Part shown: positions 1 through 8,579 of the stretch, piece by piece
Layout: each line of letters begins with the position of its first letter
Position numbering within the stretch: position 1 is the stretch's first letter
DNA from: Nonomuraea sp. SBT364
GTDB taxonomy: Bacteria > Actinomycetota > Actinomycetes > Streptosporangiales > Streptosporangiaceae
Reading direction: 5' to 3'
Assembly: GCF_001083785.1 (NCBI RefSeq)
Contig: NZ_LAVL01000014.1
Span: 1 to 64,000, forward strand
DNA length: 64,000 nucleotides
The notes under the pieces: generated by a model
The model's database searches: none
Seen by the model: only the letters and a program-made list of their open reading frames with translations
Told to the model about the DNA's origin: nothing
Made by a program: the position numbers and the translations under genes

Positions 1-339
1 GTCTACGGCCAGGTCCCCCCGCCCGGCCCGCCCTCGCCGCCCTCGTCCGTGGCCTACCAGGTCAGCAAGGCCGGGCTGCACATGCTGACCCGCACCGCGG
101 CCGTGGAACTGGCCGGTCGCGGCATCCGCGTCAACGCCGTGCTGCCCGGCGTGTTCGTCACGCCGCTGCTGCGCAAGCTCACCGACGAGCAGCTCAGACC
201 CCGCGTCGAGCGCGCCCCGATGGGCCGTCCCGGCGACCCCGCCGACGTGGCGGAGGCGGTGGCCTATCTGGCCTCGCCCCGCGCGTCGTTCGTGACCGGC
301 GTCCTGCTGCCGGTGGACGGCGGATACACCGCCTCATGA
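1..339 (+). CDS. SDR family oxidoreductase, C-terminal part (5' end outside window)
   Basis: The reading frame is open from base 1, so the N-terminal Rossmann part (TGxxxGxG) lies upstream of the window. What remains carries the short-chain dehydrogenase YxxxK catalytic pair (YQVSK), followed by the usual RVNAVLPG segment and the family's C-terminal signature ending in VDGGYTAS. An internal GTG at 49 falls inside the catalytic motif and is not the real start. The enzyme should be an NAD(P)-dependent cytosolic oxidoreductase; its substrate cannot be read from this part. It ends 28 bp before an MFS transporter on the same strand and probably belongs to that operon. Confidence 0.9.
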   Translation, partial: VYGQVPPPGPPSPPSSVAYQVSKAGLHMLTRTAAVELAGRGIRVNAVLPGVFVTPLLRKLTDEQLRPRVERAPMGRPGDPADVAEAVAYLASPRASFVTGVLLPVDGGYTAS

Positions 340-367
340 AGACCCCCCTACGAAGTGAGAGGTCGCG

Positions 368-1657
368 ATGAGCGACAACAGCACCCTGACCAGGACCGGC
401 GGCTCCCTGCGCGCCGTCGTCGCCGGCAGCTTCGGCAACATCATGGAGAACTACGACAACCTGGTGTACGGCTACACGGCCGCCACGCTGGGCAAGCTGT
501 TCTTCCCCGAGTCCGACGGCCTCGTCGGCACCCTCTACACGTTCGCGGTGTTCGCCGTCGGCTTCCTCATGCGCCCGCTCGGCGCCATCACGTTCGGGCA
601 CGTCGGCGACAAGTTCGGCCGCCGGATCGCGCTGGTCGTCAGCGTGCTCATGATGGGCGCGGCGACCACGCTGATCGGCCTGCTGCCCACCTACGAGAGC
701 ATCGGCGTGCTGGCGCCGCTGCTGCTGGTGGTCCTGCGCATGGTGCAGGGCTTCTCGGTGGCGGGCGAATGGGCGGGCTCGGCCGCCTTCCTGGTGGAGT
801 ACGCCCCGGCGCGGCGGCGTGGCTTCTTCGGCAGCTTCAACCAGGTCTCCACGGCTGCGGGCTTCCTGCTGGCCTCGGGCGTGGTCGCGCTCAACTCCAC
901 GATCTTCACCGAGGCGGAGGTGCTCGCCTGGGCGTGGCGCATCCCGTTCCTGCTGTCGGCGCTGACGGCCGTGGCCGCGCTCTGGCTCAGGTACGGCATG
1001 GCCGAGACGCCGGCCTTCACCGAGGAGCAGGAGAAGGGCGCCACCGCCAAGAGCCCGCTCAAGGAGGGGCTGCGCACCGAGTTCCCGAGCATCATGCGCG
1101 GCTTCGGGTTCACCATGCTGTGGACGGTCGCGTACTTCTTCTTCCTGACCTACCTGCCGACGTGGCTCGCGGACGTGGCCGGGGTCGACCCGGGCGTGGC
1201 GCGTACCTCCAACATCGTCGGGCTCGTCGTGCTGACCGTGTGCATCGCCTCGTTCGGCGCGCTGTCGGACCGGGTCGGGCGCAAGCCGCTGCTCATCGCC
1301 GCCGCGGCCGGGTTCCTGGTGCTGAGCTGGCCGGTCATGCTGCTGCTGCAGAACGGCGGGGTGTTCGGCGTCTACGCCGGGCAGATCGTCATCGCGGTGA
1401 TCCTGGCCATGTTCTCCGGTCCGGGCCCGGCGGCGCTGTCGGAGATGTTCCCCACGAAGCTGCGGTATTCGACGATGTCCATCGGCTACAACTTCGCGGT
1501 CATGGCGTTCGGCGGCACCGCGCCGTTCATCGCCACGGGCGCGATCCAGCTCACCGGGTCGGACATGTCGCCCGTGGTGCTGCCGATCGTCTCGGCGTTC
1601 GTCACGCTCCTCGTGGTGATCGGCATGCGGGAGACCGCGCACCGGCGACTGCACTAA
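368..1657 (+). CDS. MFS transporter, metabolite:H+ symporter (MHS) type
   Basis: This 429-aa polytopic membrane protein has about 12 hydrophobic segments. The cytoplasmic loop 2-3 signature appears as GHVGDKFGRR, and a second copy in the C-terminal half reads ALSDRVGRK. The N-terminal NIMENYDNLVYGY stretch is typical of MHS-family symporters such as the KgtP, ProP and ShiA relatives, which import organic acids or related metabolites with protons. The ATG start lies behind GAGAGG. It sits between an SDR and a C45 hydrolase on the same strand, so it probably imports the substrate that they process. The substrate is not evident from sequence. Confidence 0.92.
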   Translation: MSDNSTLTRTGGSLRAVVAGSFGNIMENYDNLVYGYTAATLGKLFFPESDGLVGTLYTFAVFAVGFLMRPLGAITFGHVGDKFGRRIALVVSVLMMGAATTLIGLLPTYESIGVLAPLLLVVLRMVQGFSVAGEWAGSAAFLVEYAPARRRGFFGSFNQVSTAAGFLLASGVVALNSTIFTEAEVLAWAWRIPFLLSALTAVAALWLRYGMAETPAFTEEQEKGATAKSPLKEGLRTEFPSIMRGFGFTMLWTVAYFFFLTYLPTWLADVAGVDPGVARTSNIVGLVVLTVCIASFGALSDRVGRKPLLIAAAAGFLVLSWPVMLLLQNGGVFGVYAGQIVIAVILAMFSGPGPAALSEMFPTKLRYSTMSIGYNFAVMAFGGTAPFIATGAIQLTGSDMSPVVLPIVSAFVTLLVVIGMRETAHRRLH

Positions 1658-1670
1658 GAAGGGACCGACC

Positions 1671-2801
1671 ATGAACCCACCGATCGTCGCGGTCCAGGGC
1701 ACGTACGAGGAGATGGGCGCCGAGCTCGGCCGCCGCACCGCGGGCCTGGTCGAACGCAGCCTGGACACCTACCTGCGCCGCTTCCGTGACCAGGCCGGCC
1801 TCTCCGACGCCGCCGTGCTCCGCTGGGGCGCCGTCTACCTGGAGGTCGCCAGGGCCTACGATCCGCGCATCGCGGCGATGCTCGAAGGGCTCGCCGCCGG
1901 CGCGGGACAGCCGATCGAGCACATCACCGCGCTCAACGCGCGCACCGAGATGCTGTACGGCACCGGCTACCGGGACGAGGGATGCACCTCGGTCGCGGTC
2001 ATCGGCAAGCACACCCGCGACGGGCACACGCTGCTCGCCCAGAACTGGGACTGGCACCCGGAGCAAGGGCCGGTCACGTTCCTGCTGGCCACCCGCGACA
2101 CCGAGGGCTTCTCGGTGCTGTCGCTGGCCGAGGCCGGGATGCTGGCCAAGTCCGGGCTCAACTCGGCGGGCCTCGGCGTCTGCGCGAACCTGCTGGTCTC
2201 CGACCGCGACACCGGCGGGGCCGGGGTGCCGTACCACTATCTGCTGCGTGGCGTGCTGCAGTCGCGCACGATGAGCGAGGCGCACCGCAGGGCGCTGGAC
2301 GTGACGCGGATCTCGTCCGGCAACCTGCTCATCGCCGACGCCGGAGGGGAGGCGATCGACCTGGAGGTGGCGCCCGGCGTGTTCGGCGCGCTGCTGCCCG
2401 AAGGCGGGCTGATCACCCACTCCAACCACTTCCAGAGCGCGCTGCCGCTGGCCGACAGGAAGGCGGCCACCTCGGCGCTCACCCTGCTGCGGCCGGCGCG
2501 GGCCCGCCACCTGCTGGAGGACGCCGCCGCCGCCCGGACGCTGGAGCTGGGCGACATCGTCGGCGCGCTGCGCGACCACTATTCGCACCCGGACGGCATC
2601 TGCCGGCACGTCAACCCGGACGTCCCGGCCGCCGAGGTGGTCACGACCGTCTACTCGGTGCTGATGGACCTGGACCGGCGCGAGCTCTGCATCGCGCCCG
2701 AACCGCCCTGTTCGCACCCGTACGAGCGGTGGCGGCTGGACGACGTGTTCGAGCCCGGCGCCGTTCCCGAGGTCTGCTTCCCAGAGGAGGACCATGCCTG
2801 A
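1671..2801 (+). CDS. C45 family peptidase / acyl-CoA:6-aminopenicillanate acyltransferase-like Ntn hydrolase
   Basis: The 376-aa protein resembles the C45 (AAT-like) N-terminal-nucleophile hydrolases. The candidate nucleophile is Cys105 in DEGCTS, where autocatalytic Gly-Cys cleavage would free the N-terminal Cys; AQNWDWHP follows about 30 residues later, as in the family. There is no signal peptide. Members cleave or form amide bonds of N-acyl amino compounds; the substrate here is unknown. The start is 13 bp after the MFS stop, with an AGAAGGGACC ribosome site. The gene overlaps the following deacetylase by 8 nt, so the two are translationally coupled. An amide-hydrolysing role would fit the neighbouring PuuE-type hydrolase and the amide-binding-like regulator. 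Confidence 0.85.
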   Translation: MNPPIVAVQGTYEEMGAELGRRTAGLVERSLDTYLRRFRDQAGLSDAAVLRWGAVYLEVARAYDPRIAAMLEGLAAGAGQPIEHITALNARTEMLYGTGYRDEGCTSVAVIGKHTRDGHTLLAQNWDWHPEQGPVTFLLATRDTEGFSVLSLAEAGMLAKSGLNSAGLGVCANLLVSDRDTGGAGVPYHYLLRGVLQSRTMSEAHRRALDVTRISSGNLLIADAGGEAIDLEVAPGVFGALLPEGGLITHSNHFQSALPLADRKAATSALTLLRPARARHLLEDAAAARTLELGDIVGALRDHYSHPDGICRHVNPDVPAAEVVTTVYSVLMDLDRRELCIAPEPPCSHPYERWRLDDVFEPGAVPEVCFPEEDHA

Positions 2802-2853
2802 GAGCACCATGCCTGAGAGCACGATGCCTGAGAGCACGATGCCTGAGAGCAGC
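2794..2853 (+). repeat. Four tandem 15-bp repeats, each carrying an ATG
   Basis: The unit ATGCCTGAGAGCAC(C/G) occurs four times head to tail; the last unit ends AGC. It encodes MPEST three times, then MPESS. It lies across the overlap of the C45 stop and the deacetylase start, so each unit offers an in-frame start codon. Slippage expansion is the likely origin. Confidence 0.95.
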
Positions 2854-3672
2854 ATCTGCCTGACGTTCGACTTCGACGCGATCTCGCTCTGGCTGGCGCG
2901 CGGGATGCCCTCCCCGGGGCCGGTCTCGCGCGGCGAGTTCGGCGCGCACGCGATGCCGCGCATCCTCCGGGCGCTGGCCGAGCGCGGCATCACCGCGACG
3001 TTCTTCATCCCGGGCCACACCGTCGACACCTATCCCGCCGAATGCGCCGCCATCGCCGAGGCCGGGCACGAGATCGCGCTGCACGGATACGCGCACGAAC
3101 CGGTGTCGAAGCTGGACCGGGCCGGCGAGCTCGCAGCGGCGCTACGGGCCCGCGACTCGATCAGGAAGGTCACCGGCTACGAGCCCACCGGCAACCGGAC
3201 GCCGAGCTGGGACTTCACCACCTCGACCGTGGACGTGCTGCTGGAACTGGGCTGCGAGTACGACTCCAGCCTGATGGGCACCGACTACACGCCCTACTAC
3301 GCCAGGCGCGGCGACGTGGCCGACCCCGACGGGCCGTACCGGTTCGGCGAGCCGACGTCGCTGGTCGAGCTGCCGGTCTCGTGGTCGCTGGACGACTACC
3401 CGCAGTTCGAGTATCTGCGGACGGACACCGGGATCATGCCGGGGCTGCGCGATCCGGGCACGGTGTTCGGCAACTTCCTCGACGACGTCGACTACATGAT
3501 GCGCGAGGAACCCGGCGGGGTGTGCGTGCTGACGTTCCACCCGCAGGTCATCGGCCGCGGCCACCGGATGCTGGGGCTGGAGCGCTTCCTCGACGCCTGT
3601 CTGGAGCGGCCGCTGGCCTTCCGCACCTGCCAGGACGCCGCCCGCGCGTTCCGCTCCCCGGCGGGGTCGTGA
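2794..3672 (+). CDS. Polysaccharide-deacetylase-fold hydrolase, PuuE/imidase-like
   Basis: This 292-aa NodB-homology protein has the family opening LTFDFD (metal-site Asp), then TATFFIPGHT, a zinc-type HGYAHEP segment and a C-terminal LTFHPQ. It has no signal peptide or membrane segment, so it is more like the cytoplasmic PuuE allantoinase and cyclic-imide-hydrolase branch than a cell-wall deacetylase. The first four blocks of protein are a tandem MPEST/MPEST/MPEST/MPESS repeat, giving four possible in-frame ATG starts. The first, at 2794, follows GAGGAGG and is chosen. The gene overlaps the upstream C45 gene and shares a GTGA with the next SDR. A C-N hydrolase role is inferred from context. 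Confidence 0.85.
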   Translation: MPESTMPESTMPESTMPESSICLTFDFDAISLWLARGMPSPGPVSRGEFGAHAMPRILRALAERGITATFFIPGHTVDTYPAECAAIAEAGHEIALHGYAHEPVSKLDRAGELAAALRARDSIRKVTGYEPTGNRTPSWDFTTSTVDVLLELGCEYDSSLMGTDYTPYYARRGDVADPDGPYRFGEPTSLVELPVSWSLDDYPQFEYLRTDTGIMPGLRDPGTVFGNFLDDVDYMMREEPGGVCVLTFHPQVIGRGHRMLGLERFLDACLERPLAFRTCQDAARAFRSPAGS

Positions 3673-4394
3673 GGTTCGCCGGTCGTACCGTGCTCGTGCT
3701 GGGCGCGGGCGGCGGGATCGGCGCCGCGGCGTGCGCGGCTCTGTCCCGGGAGGGCGCGCGGGTCGTCCCCGCCGACGCGCCGGGCTCCGGCGCCGAGCTG
3801 ATCGCCGACCTGGCCGAGCCGGGCGCCGCCGGGGCGGTGGTCCGGGAGGCGTGGGAGCGCCACGGGCCGCTGGACGCGCTGCTGCACGTGGCGGGCCTGT
3901 TCCCGGCGCGGCGGGCGCTGGAGTCGACCGAGGAGCTGTTCGACCGCGTCATGGCCGTCAACACGCGCTCGGCGTTGCTGGCGGCCACCACCCTGGCGGG
4001 CCTGTGCGCGGGCCGCCCGGCCGCCGTCGTGTTCACCAGCTCGGGCGGCGCGCGCCGCCCCCGTCCCGGCACCACCGTCTACGCCGCCTCCAAGGCCGCG
4101 CTGGAGGCCGTCACGCGGGGCCTCGCCCTGGAGCTGGGCCCGCGGGGCATGCGGGTCAACGCGGTCGCCCCGGGTTTCGTGGACGTGGGATCGGACCTGA
4201 ACCCGGTCCCCGCAGGCTACGTCGAGGCCGTCGCCGCGAGCGGCCCCGCCGGCCGGGTCGCCGCGCCCGGCGACATCGTGCCCGGCCTGCTCTGGCTCTG
4301 CTCCGACGAGTCGGCCTGGGTCAACGGGCACGTGCTGGCCGTGGACGGCGGCGCCGGCCTCGGCTCCCCGGCCGCGCCGTCATGGCTGTCCTGA
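3669..4394 (+). CDS. SDR family NAD(P)-dependent oxidoreductase
   Basis: The 241-aa protein is a classical short-chain dehydrogenase. It has the N-terminal nucleotide-binding GAGGGIG, a Ser in the FTSSGG strand, the catalytic YAASK, the RVNAVAPGFV segment and a C-terminal VDGGAGLG. The GTG start overlaps the deacetylase stop as GTGA, a translational-coupling arrangement that decides the start. It is the last gene of the plus-strand operon and ends convergently 10 bp from the LuxR-type fusion regulator. Cytosolic oxidation or reduction of an alcohol or ketone intermediate is expected; the substrate is unknown. Confidence 0.9.
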   Translation: MRFAGRTVLVLGAGGGIGAAACAALSREGARVVPADAPGSGAELIADLAEPGAAGAVVREAWERHGPLDALLHVAGLFPARRALESTEELFDRVMAVNTRSALLAATTLAGLCAGRPAAVVFTSSGGARRPRPGTTVYAASKAALEAVTRGLALELGPRGMRVNAVAPGFVDVGSDLNPVPAGYVEAVAASGPAGRVAAPGDIVPGLLWLCSDESAWVNGHVLAVDGGAGLGSPAAPSWLS

Positions 4395-4404
4395 GCCGGC
4401 GCGG

Positions 4405-6162
4405 TCACGGCTGGGCCGGGGCCCGGAAGGCGTGCTGCGACAGCTCGACCGGCGCGATGACCCGGCTCCGGCCGTCCTGCACCTGGTGGACGAGGTGCGC
4501 GTGGGCCAGTGAGGCGTCCCATGTGTCGTCCGGGTAGGCCAGCGCCCGCTGGCCGCGCCCGCCGAAGTAGTAAGGACCGGCCGCGCCCCGGTGCACGTTC
4601 TCACGCAGCGAGCGCACGACCGCCCCGAAGTCCCACGGCCTGCCGACCGCCGACCACGCCCCGGCGAGCATGTGGATCATGTCGTAGTGGATGGCCGCGC
4701 TGCCGCTGCCCGGCTCGTCCCCGTAGGCGTGCCGGTACCGGCGCATGAACCGCGCGCTCACCGGGTCCCCGTACGTGCCGATGACCGTGGACCACAGCAG
4801 TCCCTCGGCCAGCCCCTCCATCCGCTCCTCGAAGCGCGGGATCGTCGGCGTCCACACCGTGTAGACCAGCGACCGGCAGCCCGACCTGCGCAGCTCCTGA
4901 AGGAACCGCCGCAGCTCGTCCTCCACGTACGTGCACACCAGCACGGCGGCGGGCCCGATCGCCTGGATGCCGGCCACGACCTCGGCCCACGGCACCCGCG
5001 TGTCGGCGATCGGCACCATCGCGGCCAGGTCCCACCCGCGCGCCCCGGCCAGCTCGTCCAGCTCGGCCGCCCGGCGCGGGTCGTGGTCGTCCTCGCGTAC
5101 CAGCGCCACCAGCCGCCGGTTGCCCGGCCGCCACTGCCCGGACCGGTCGAGCAGGTCCAGCGTCCGGACGAACCCGGACAGGTACGCCGTCTCGGTCGCG
5201 CACACCTGGAACGTCTGCCCGAGCACGCCCGGATTGTCGTGCACGTGCTCGGTGATCGACGGCGACACCATCGCGTGCATGAGCGGCGCCCGGTACTCGG
5301 CGGCCATGGTGATCGCGCCCAGGTGGTAGCGCGGGCTGACGTTGCCCAGCGTGATGGCGTCCACGTCGTGCGAGCGCAGATACTCCACGGCTCTCAGCAG
5401 GTCGCCGTCGGTGTCGCCGGACACCTCGATGGCCAGGTGGTCGATCCGCCGGCCGCCCACGCCGCCGCGCGCGTTGACCTCCTCCACCGCGATCGCCGCG
5501 CCCCGCCGCATCGCCAGCGCGTCGAAGCGCCGTGGCCCGTCGAGCGGATAGATCGCTCCCAGCCGGATCGGCCGCCGCCCCGCCGACCGGCCGGCGGGCC
5601 GCGCCGCTGGTCGGCGCCCGCCGGTCACCGGGCCCGGATCGCACCCGCCGGTCACCCGGCCCACGGCCGTCACCGCGAACCCCTCCGGCCCGGAGAACGG
5701 CGCCAGCAGCGCGTCCTCGTCCACGGCCAGCGCGGCCGCCGCCGTCCGCGTCGGCGCGCCCAGTTTGACCAGGATTCGCTCGACATGCGTGGCCACGGTA
5801 CGAGCCCCGCACCCGACCCGCTCGGCCGTCTCCGGGTTCGTCATGCCGACGGCCACACACGTCAGCACCTCGTGCTCGCGCTCCGTCAGCCCCCACGGCG
5901 CCTCGCACCGCCGGGCCTCCAGCCCGGTCACGGTGCCGCGCTCGGTGACGGAGACCTCGATGCCCACCCGGTAGAGCCGCCGATCCGCGCCCCGCCAGTA
6001 GTAACGCAGCACCCCCGGGCCCTCGCCGGCGGCCCGCACCGCATGCCCGACCAGAGGACGATTACGCGCGAAGAACCCGGCCGCGCCGGTGACGACCCGC
6101 TTCCCGGGCTCCACCACGAGCCTGACCCGGAACTCCGGCTCCGCTTCGAGACGTCTCTCCAT
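4405..6162 (-). CDS. LuxR-type HTH fused to a type-1 periplasmic-binding (amide/branched-chain amino acid) domain
   Basis: This 585-aa protein joins two parts. Residues ~91-147 form a LuxR/GerE helix-turn-helix (GLTEREHEVLTCVAVGMTNP, then TVATHVERILVKLGA). After a Pro/Arg-rich linker, residues ~198-550 resemble a Peripla_BP_5/6 ligand-binding protein of the AmiC/FmdD/LivJ kind (RLGAIYPLDG, NARGGVGGR, then AAEYRAPLMHAMVSPSITEH). There is no signal peptide, so the binding domain should act in the cytoplasm as a ligand sensor attached to a DNA-binding domain. The N-terminal ~85 residues are unassigned. AmiC binds short amides, which would fit the C45 and PuuE-like genes next door; this link is inferred. 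It is the last gene of a minus-strand block after the ThDP enzyme. Confidence 0.82.
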   Translation of the reverse strand: MERRLEAEPEFRVRLVVEPGKRVVTGAAGFFARNRPLVGHAVRAAGEGPGVLRYYWRGADRRLYRVGIEVSVTERGTVTGLEARRCEAPWGLTEREHEVLTCVAVGMTNPETAERVGCGARTVATHVERILVKLGAPTRTAAAALAVDEDALLAPFSGPEGFAVTAVGRVTGGCDPGPVTGGRRPAARPAGRSAGRRPIRLGAIYPLDGPRRFDALAMRRGAAIAVEEVNARGGVGGRRIDHLAIEVSGDTDGDLLRAVEYLRSHDVDAITLGNVSPRYHLGAITMAAEYRAPLMHAMVSPSITEHVHDNPGVLGQTFQVCATETAYLSGFVRTLDLLDRSGQWRPGNRRLVALVREDDHDPRRAAELDELAGARGWDLAAMVPIADTRVPWAEVVAGIQAIGPAAVLVCTYVEDELRRFLQELRRSGCRSLVYTVWTPTIPRFEERMEGLAEGLLWSTVIGTYGDPVSARFMRRYRHAYGDEPGSGSAAIHYDMIHMLAGAWSAVGRPWDFGAVVRSLRENVHRGAAGPYYFGGRGQRALAYPDDTWDASLAHAHLVHQVQDGRSRVIAPVELSQHAFRAPAQP

Positions 6163-6216
6163 TTCGTGACGATACCGGCCAAACCGTGCGAACCGCCACC
6201 GTCCCGGTGCTGCTCC

Positions 6217-7818
6217 TCAGGGCTGGAAGTGCGCGTCCACGGTCACGCTCACGTCCAGCAGGAGCGGCTCCTCGCGGTGGGCCAGCGAGGGCACCACCTC
6301 GTCCAGCACCGCCGTCAGCCCGGCGTGGTCCTCGATCCGCCTGGCCTCACAGCCGAGCGACCTGGCCAGCCCGGCCAGGCTCACCTCGTCGAACGCCGGC
6401 CAGGGCGCCTTGCCGCCGTGGTTGTCGGCCAGCCGGTCCATGACCGCGTACCGGCCGTTGGCGAGCACCACGAACAGCGCGCCCACCCGGTAGTGGGCGG
6501 CGCTCCACAGCGCCTGCACGCCGTAGAGCGCCGAGCCGTCGCCGACGACCGCCACGACCGGCCGCGTGGGCAGCGCCATCCGCAGCCCGACGGCGGCGGG
6601 CAGCGCGAACCCGAGCCCGCCCATCGCCGCCGACACGAACCCCAGCGGGTTGCGCGCCGGCATCAGCCGGTGCAGGTCGGGCCGCGACGACGGCGTCTCC
6701 TCGACGAGCACCACGTCTTCGGGCAGCCGCGCCGCCAGCTCCGCCAGCACGTGCGCCGGCCGCAGCGGCCGCCCACCCACCGGCGCCCCCACCCACTCGA
6801 CGGCGGCCCTCTCGACCGCAGCCCGCACCGGCCGGGCGGGTGTGGTGGCCGGGGGGACCAGTTCGAGCAGGGCGGCGCAGGCGGCGGCCGGGGAGGCCAG
6901 GCAGGCGAGATCGGCGGGGCTGCGGTGCGCCTCCCCGGGGTCGTCGGTGACGAGCGCGACCAGGGTGCCCGGCTCCACCAGCGGCCCGGGCGCGTACGGA
7001 TACTGCCGGAACACCGGCGCCCCCACGGCGAGCACCACGTCATGCCCGGCGAGCGCGGTCCGCAGGCGCGGCCGGTCGGCGGGCAGCACGCCCGCGTACT
7101 GCGGGTGGTCCTGCGGGAACCCGGCCCGCGCGCCGAACGACTCCTGCCACACCGGGCACCCGAGTCGCTCCGCCAGCGCCACCAGCGGGTCCCACGCGCG
7201 CACCCCCGCCCCTGCCACGATGGCGGGGGAACGCGCCCCGGCCAGCATCGCCGCCAGCGGCGCCACGTCACCGGCCGCCTCCGCCCGCACCAGCCGCGCG
7301 GGCGCGGCGAGGGTCTCGTGCTCGTACGGCGCCGCCCAGTCGTCCATCGGCACCACCACCAGCGCCGGCCCCCGGTACGTGGCCGCCCGGTGGAACGCCC
7401 CGGCCACGGCCCCCGGCACGTCCTGGGCGCGGAGCGGCTGGTCGACGTGCACCGGGTAGTCGCCGGCCAGCCCCGTCAGCCGCCCGGCCAGGAACGGCTC
7501 CAGCGCGAGATGCCGGCGGTCCTGCTGCCCGACGAGGACGACCAGCGGCACCCGGTTCACCCGGGCGGTGGCGATGGCGCCGACGGCGTTGCCCAGCCCG
7601 GCGGTGGTGTGCAGCACGGCCAGCGCCGGTGCGTCGTGCCCGATGGCCCAGCCGGTGGCCATCCCGACCACCGACCCCTCGTGCAGGGCGAGCGTGAAGG
7701 TCAGGTCGTCGGGCAGCCCGGTCAGCAGCGACACCTCGGTCGAGCCCGGATTGCCGAAGATCGTCGTCAGCCCGGTGCGCCTGAGCACGTCGAACGTCGC
7801 GTCCTTGACCGTCGTCAT
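6217..7818 (-). CDS. mdlC: Thiamine diphosphate-dependent enzyme, benzoylformate decarboxylase-like
   Basis: This 533-aa protein matches the ThDP decarboxylase family over its full length. Glu47 (in LHEGS) activates the cofactor. Ser26 (GNPGS) and His70 (AVLHTT) coincide in number with the active-site Ser26 and His70 of Pseudomonas benzoylformate decarboxylase. The ThDP/Mg motif starts at GDGSA (426-430). At the position I align with the third active-site residue, His281, the protein has a Tyr (GAPVFRQYPYAPG), so decarboxylation of benzoylformate itself is uncertain. The ATG at 7818 overlaps the stop of the ABC ATPase as ATGA, which fixes the start. Co-transcription with an importer suggests that it acts on the imported compound. 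Confidence 0.85.
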   Translation of the reverse strand: MTTVKDATFDVLRRTGLTTIFGNPGSTEVSLLTGLPDDLTFTLALHEGSVVGMATGWAIGHDAPALAVLHTTAGLGNAVGAIATARVNRVPLVVLVGQQDRRHLALEPFLAGRLTGLAGDYPVHVDQPLRAQDVPGAVAGAFHRAATYRGPALVVVPMDDWAAPYEHETLAAPARLVRAEAAGDVAPLAAMLAGARSPAIVAGAGVRAWDPLVALAERLGCPVWQESFGARAGFPQDHPQYAGVLPADRPRLRTALAGHDVVLAVGAPVFRQYPYAPGPLVEPGTLVALVTDDPGEAHRSPADLACLASPAAACAALLELVPPATTPARPVRAAVERAAVEWVGAPVGGRPLRPAHVLAELAARLPEDVVLVEETPSSRPDLHRLMPARNPLGFVSAAMGGLGFALPAAVGLRMALPTRPVVAVVGDGSALYGVQALWSAAHYRVGALFVVLANGRYAVMDRLADNHGGKAPWPAFDEVSLAGLARSLGCEARRIEDHAGLTAVLDEVVPSLAHREEPLLLDVSVTVDAHFQP

Positions 7819-8579
7819 CCCCGGGCCGCCTGGATCCGCGAGTAGACGTGCCCGCGCAGCTCCCCGAACCTGGGCAGCGACCGGGTGCCGAGCTGGTCGC
7901 GTTCCGGCGGCAGGTCGATCTTCAGGTCCTCCATCACCACCGTCGGCGACGACGACAGCACGATCACCCGTTGGCCCAGGTAGACGGCCTCGTCGATGTC
8001 GTGCGTGACGAACAGCGTGGTCACCTCCAGGTCCCGCCACAGCCGCAGGATCAGGTCCTCCAGGTCGGCGCGGGTCTGCGCGTCGACGGCCGCGAACGGC
8101 TCGTCCATCAGCATGACCTGCGGTTCGTAGGCCACCGCGCGGGCGATGGCCACCCGTTGCTGCATGCCGCCGGACAACTGCCACGGGTGCGCCCGGGCGG
8201 CGTCGCCCAGCCCGACCGACTCCAGCGACTGGGTGACCAGCTCCCGGCGTCTCGGCGCGGGCACCTTCTTCTCCTTCAGCGGCAGCTCCACGTTCTGCCA
8301 CACGGTCATCCAGGGGAACAGGCTGCGGCCGTACTCCTGGAAGACCACCGCCATGCGCGGCGGGGGACCGGTGACGGGCACCCCGTCCAGCCGCACCTCG
8401 CCGCCGCTCGCCGGAAGCAGCCCCGCGACCGCGCGGAGCAGCGTCGTCTTGCCGCATCCCGACGGCCCCACCACGCACACCAGCTCCCCGGCCGCCACGT
8501 CGAACGTCAGCGACCGGATCGCCTCGACGCTGCGCCCCGGGCTCTCGTACGTCTTGCTCAACTGAGCGATCTCAAGCAC
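7815..8579 (-). CDS. ABC transporter ATP-binding protein, nitrate/sulfonate/taurine type
   Basis: The 254-aa ATPase has Walker A GPSGCGKTT (38-46), Q-loop region VFQEYGRSLFPW, signature LSGGMQQRVAIARA (from 135) and Walker B VMLMDEP, followed by THDIDEA. The Q-loop region and the length resemble SsuB/TauB/NrtD-type importers. It is the third gene of a minus-strand series: lipoprotein, permease, permease, ATPase. It overlaps the upstream permease by 8 nt and the downstream ThDP enzyme by 4 nt. It energises uptake through the two adjacent permeases; the substrate is probably an organic anion but cannot be named. Confidence 0.93.
   Translation of the reverse strand: MLEIAQLSKTYESPGRSVEAIRSLTFDVAAGELVCVVGPSGCGKTTLLRAVAGLLPASGGEVRLDGVPVTGPPPRMAVVFQEYGRSLFPWMTVWQNVELPLKEKKVPAPRRRELVTQSLESVGLGDAARAHPWQLSGGMQQRVAIARAVAYEPQVMLMDEPFAAVDAQTRADLEDLILRLWRDLEVTTLFVTHDIDEAVYLGQRVIVLSSSPTVVMEDLKIDLPPERDQLGTRSLPRFGELRGHVYSRIQAARG

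Noticed and set aside
194..1768. A 524-codon minus-strand open frame opposite the MFS gene
   Set aside because: Arg/His-rich composition with no family features, whereas the plus strand encodes a clear MHS transporter.
4591..7845. A 1084-codon open frame on the plus strand
   Set aside because: It is His/Arg/Pro-rich translation of the opposite strand of the LuxR fusion and ThDP genes, which carry clear motifs.
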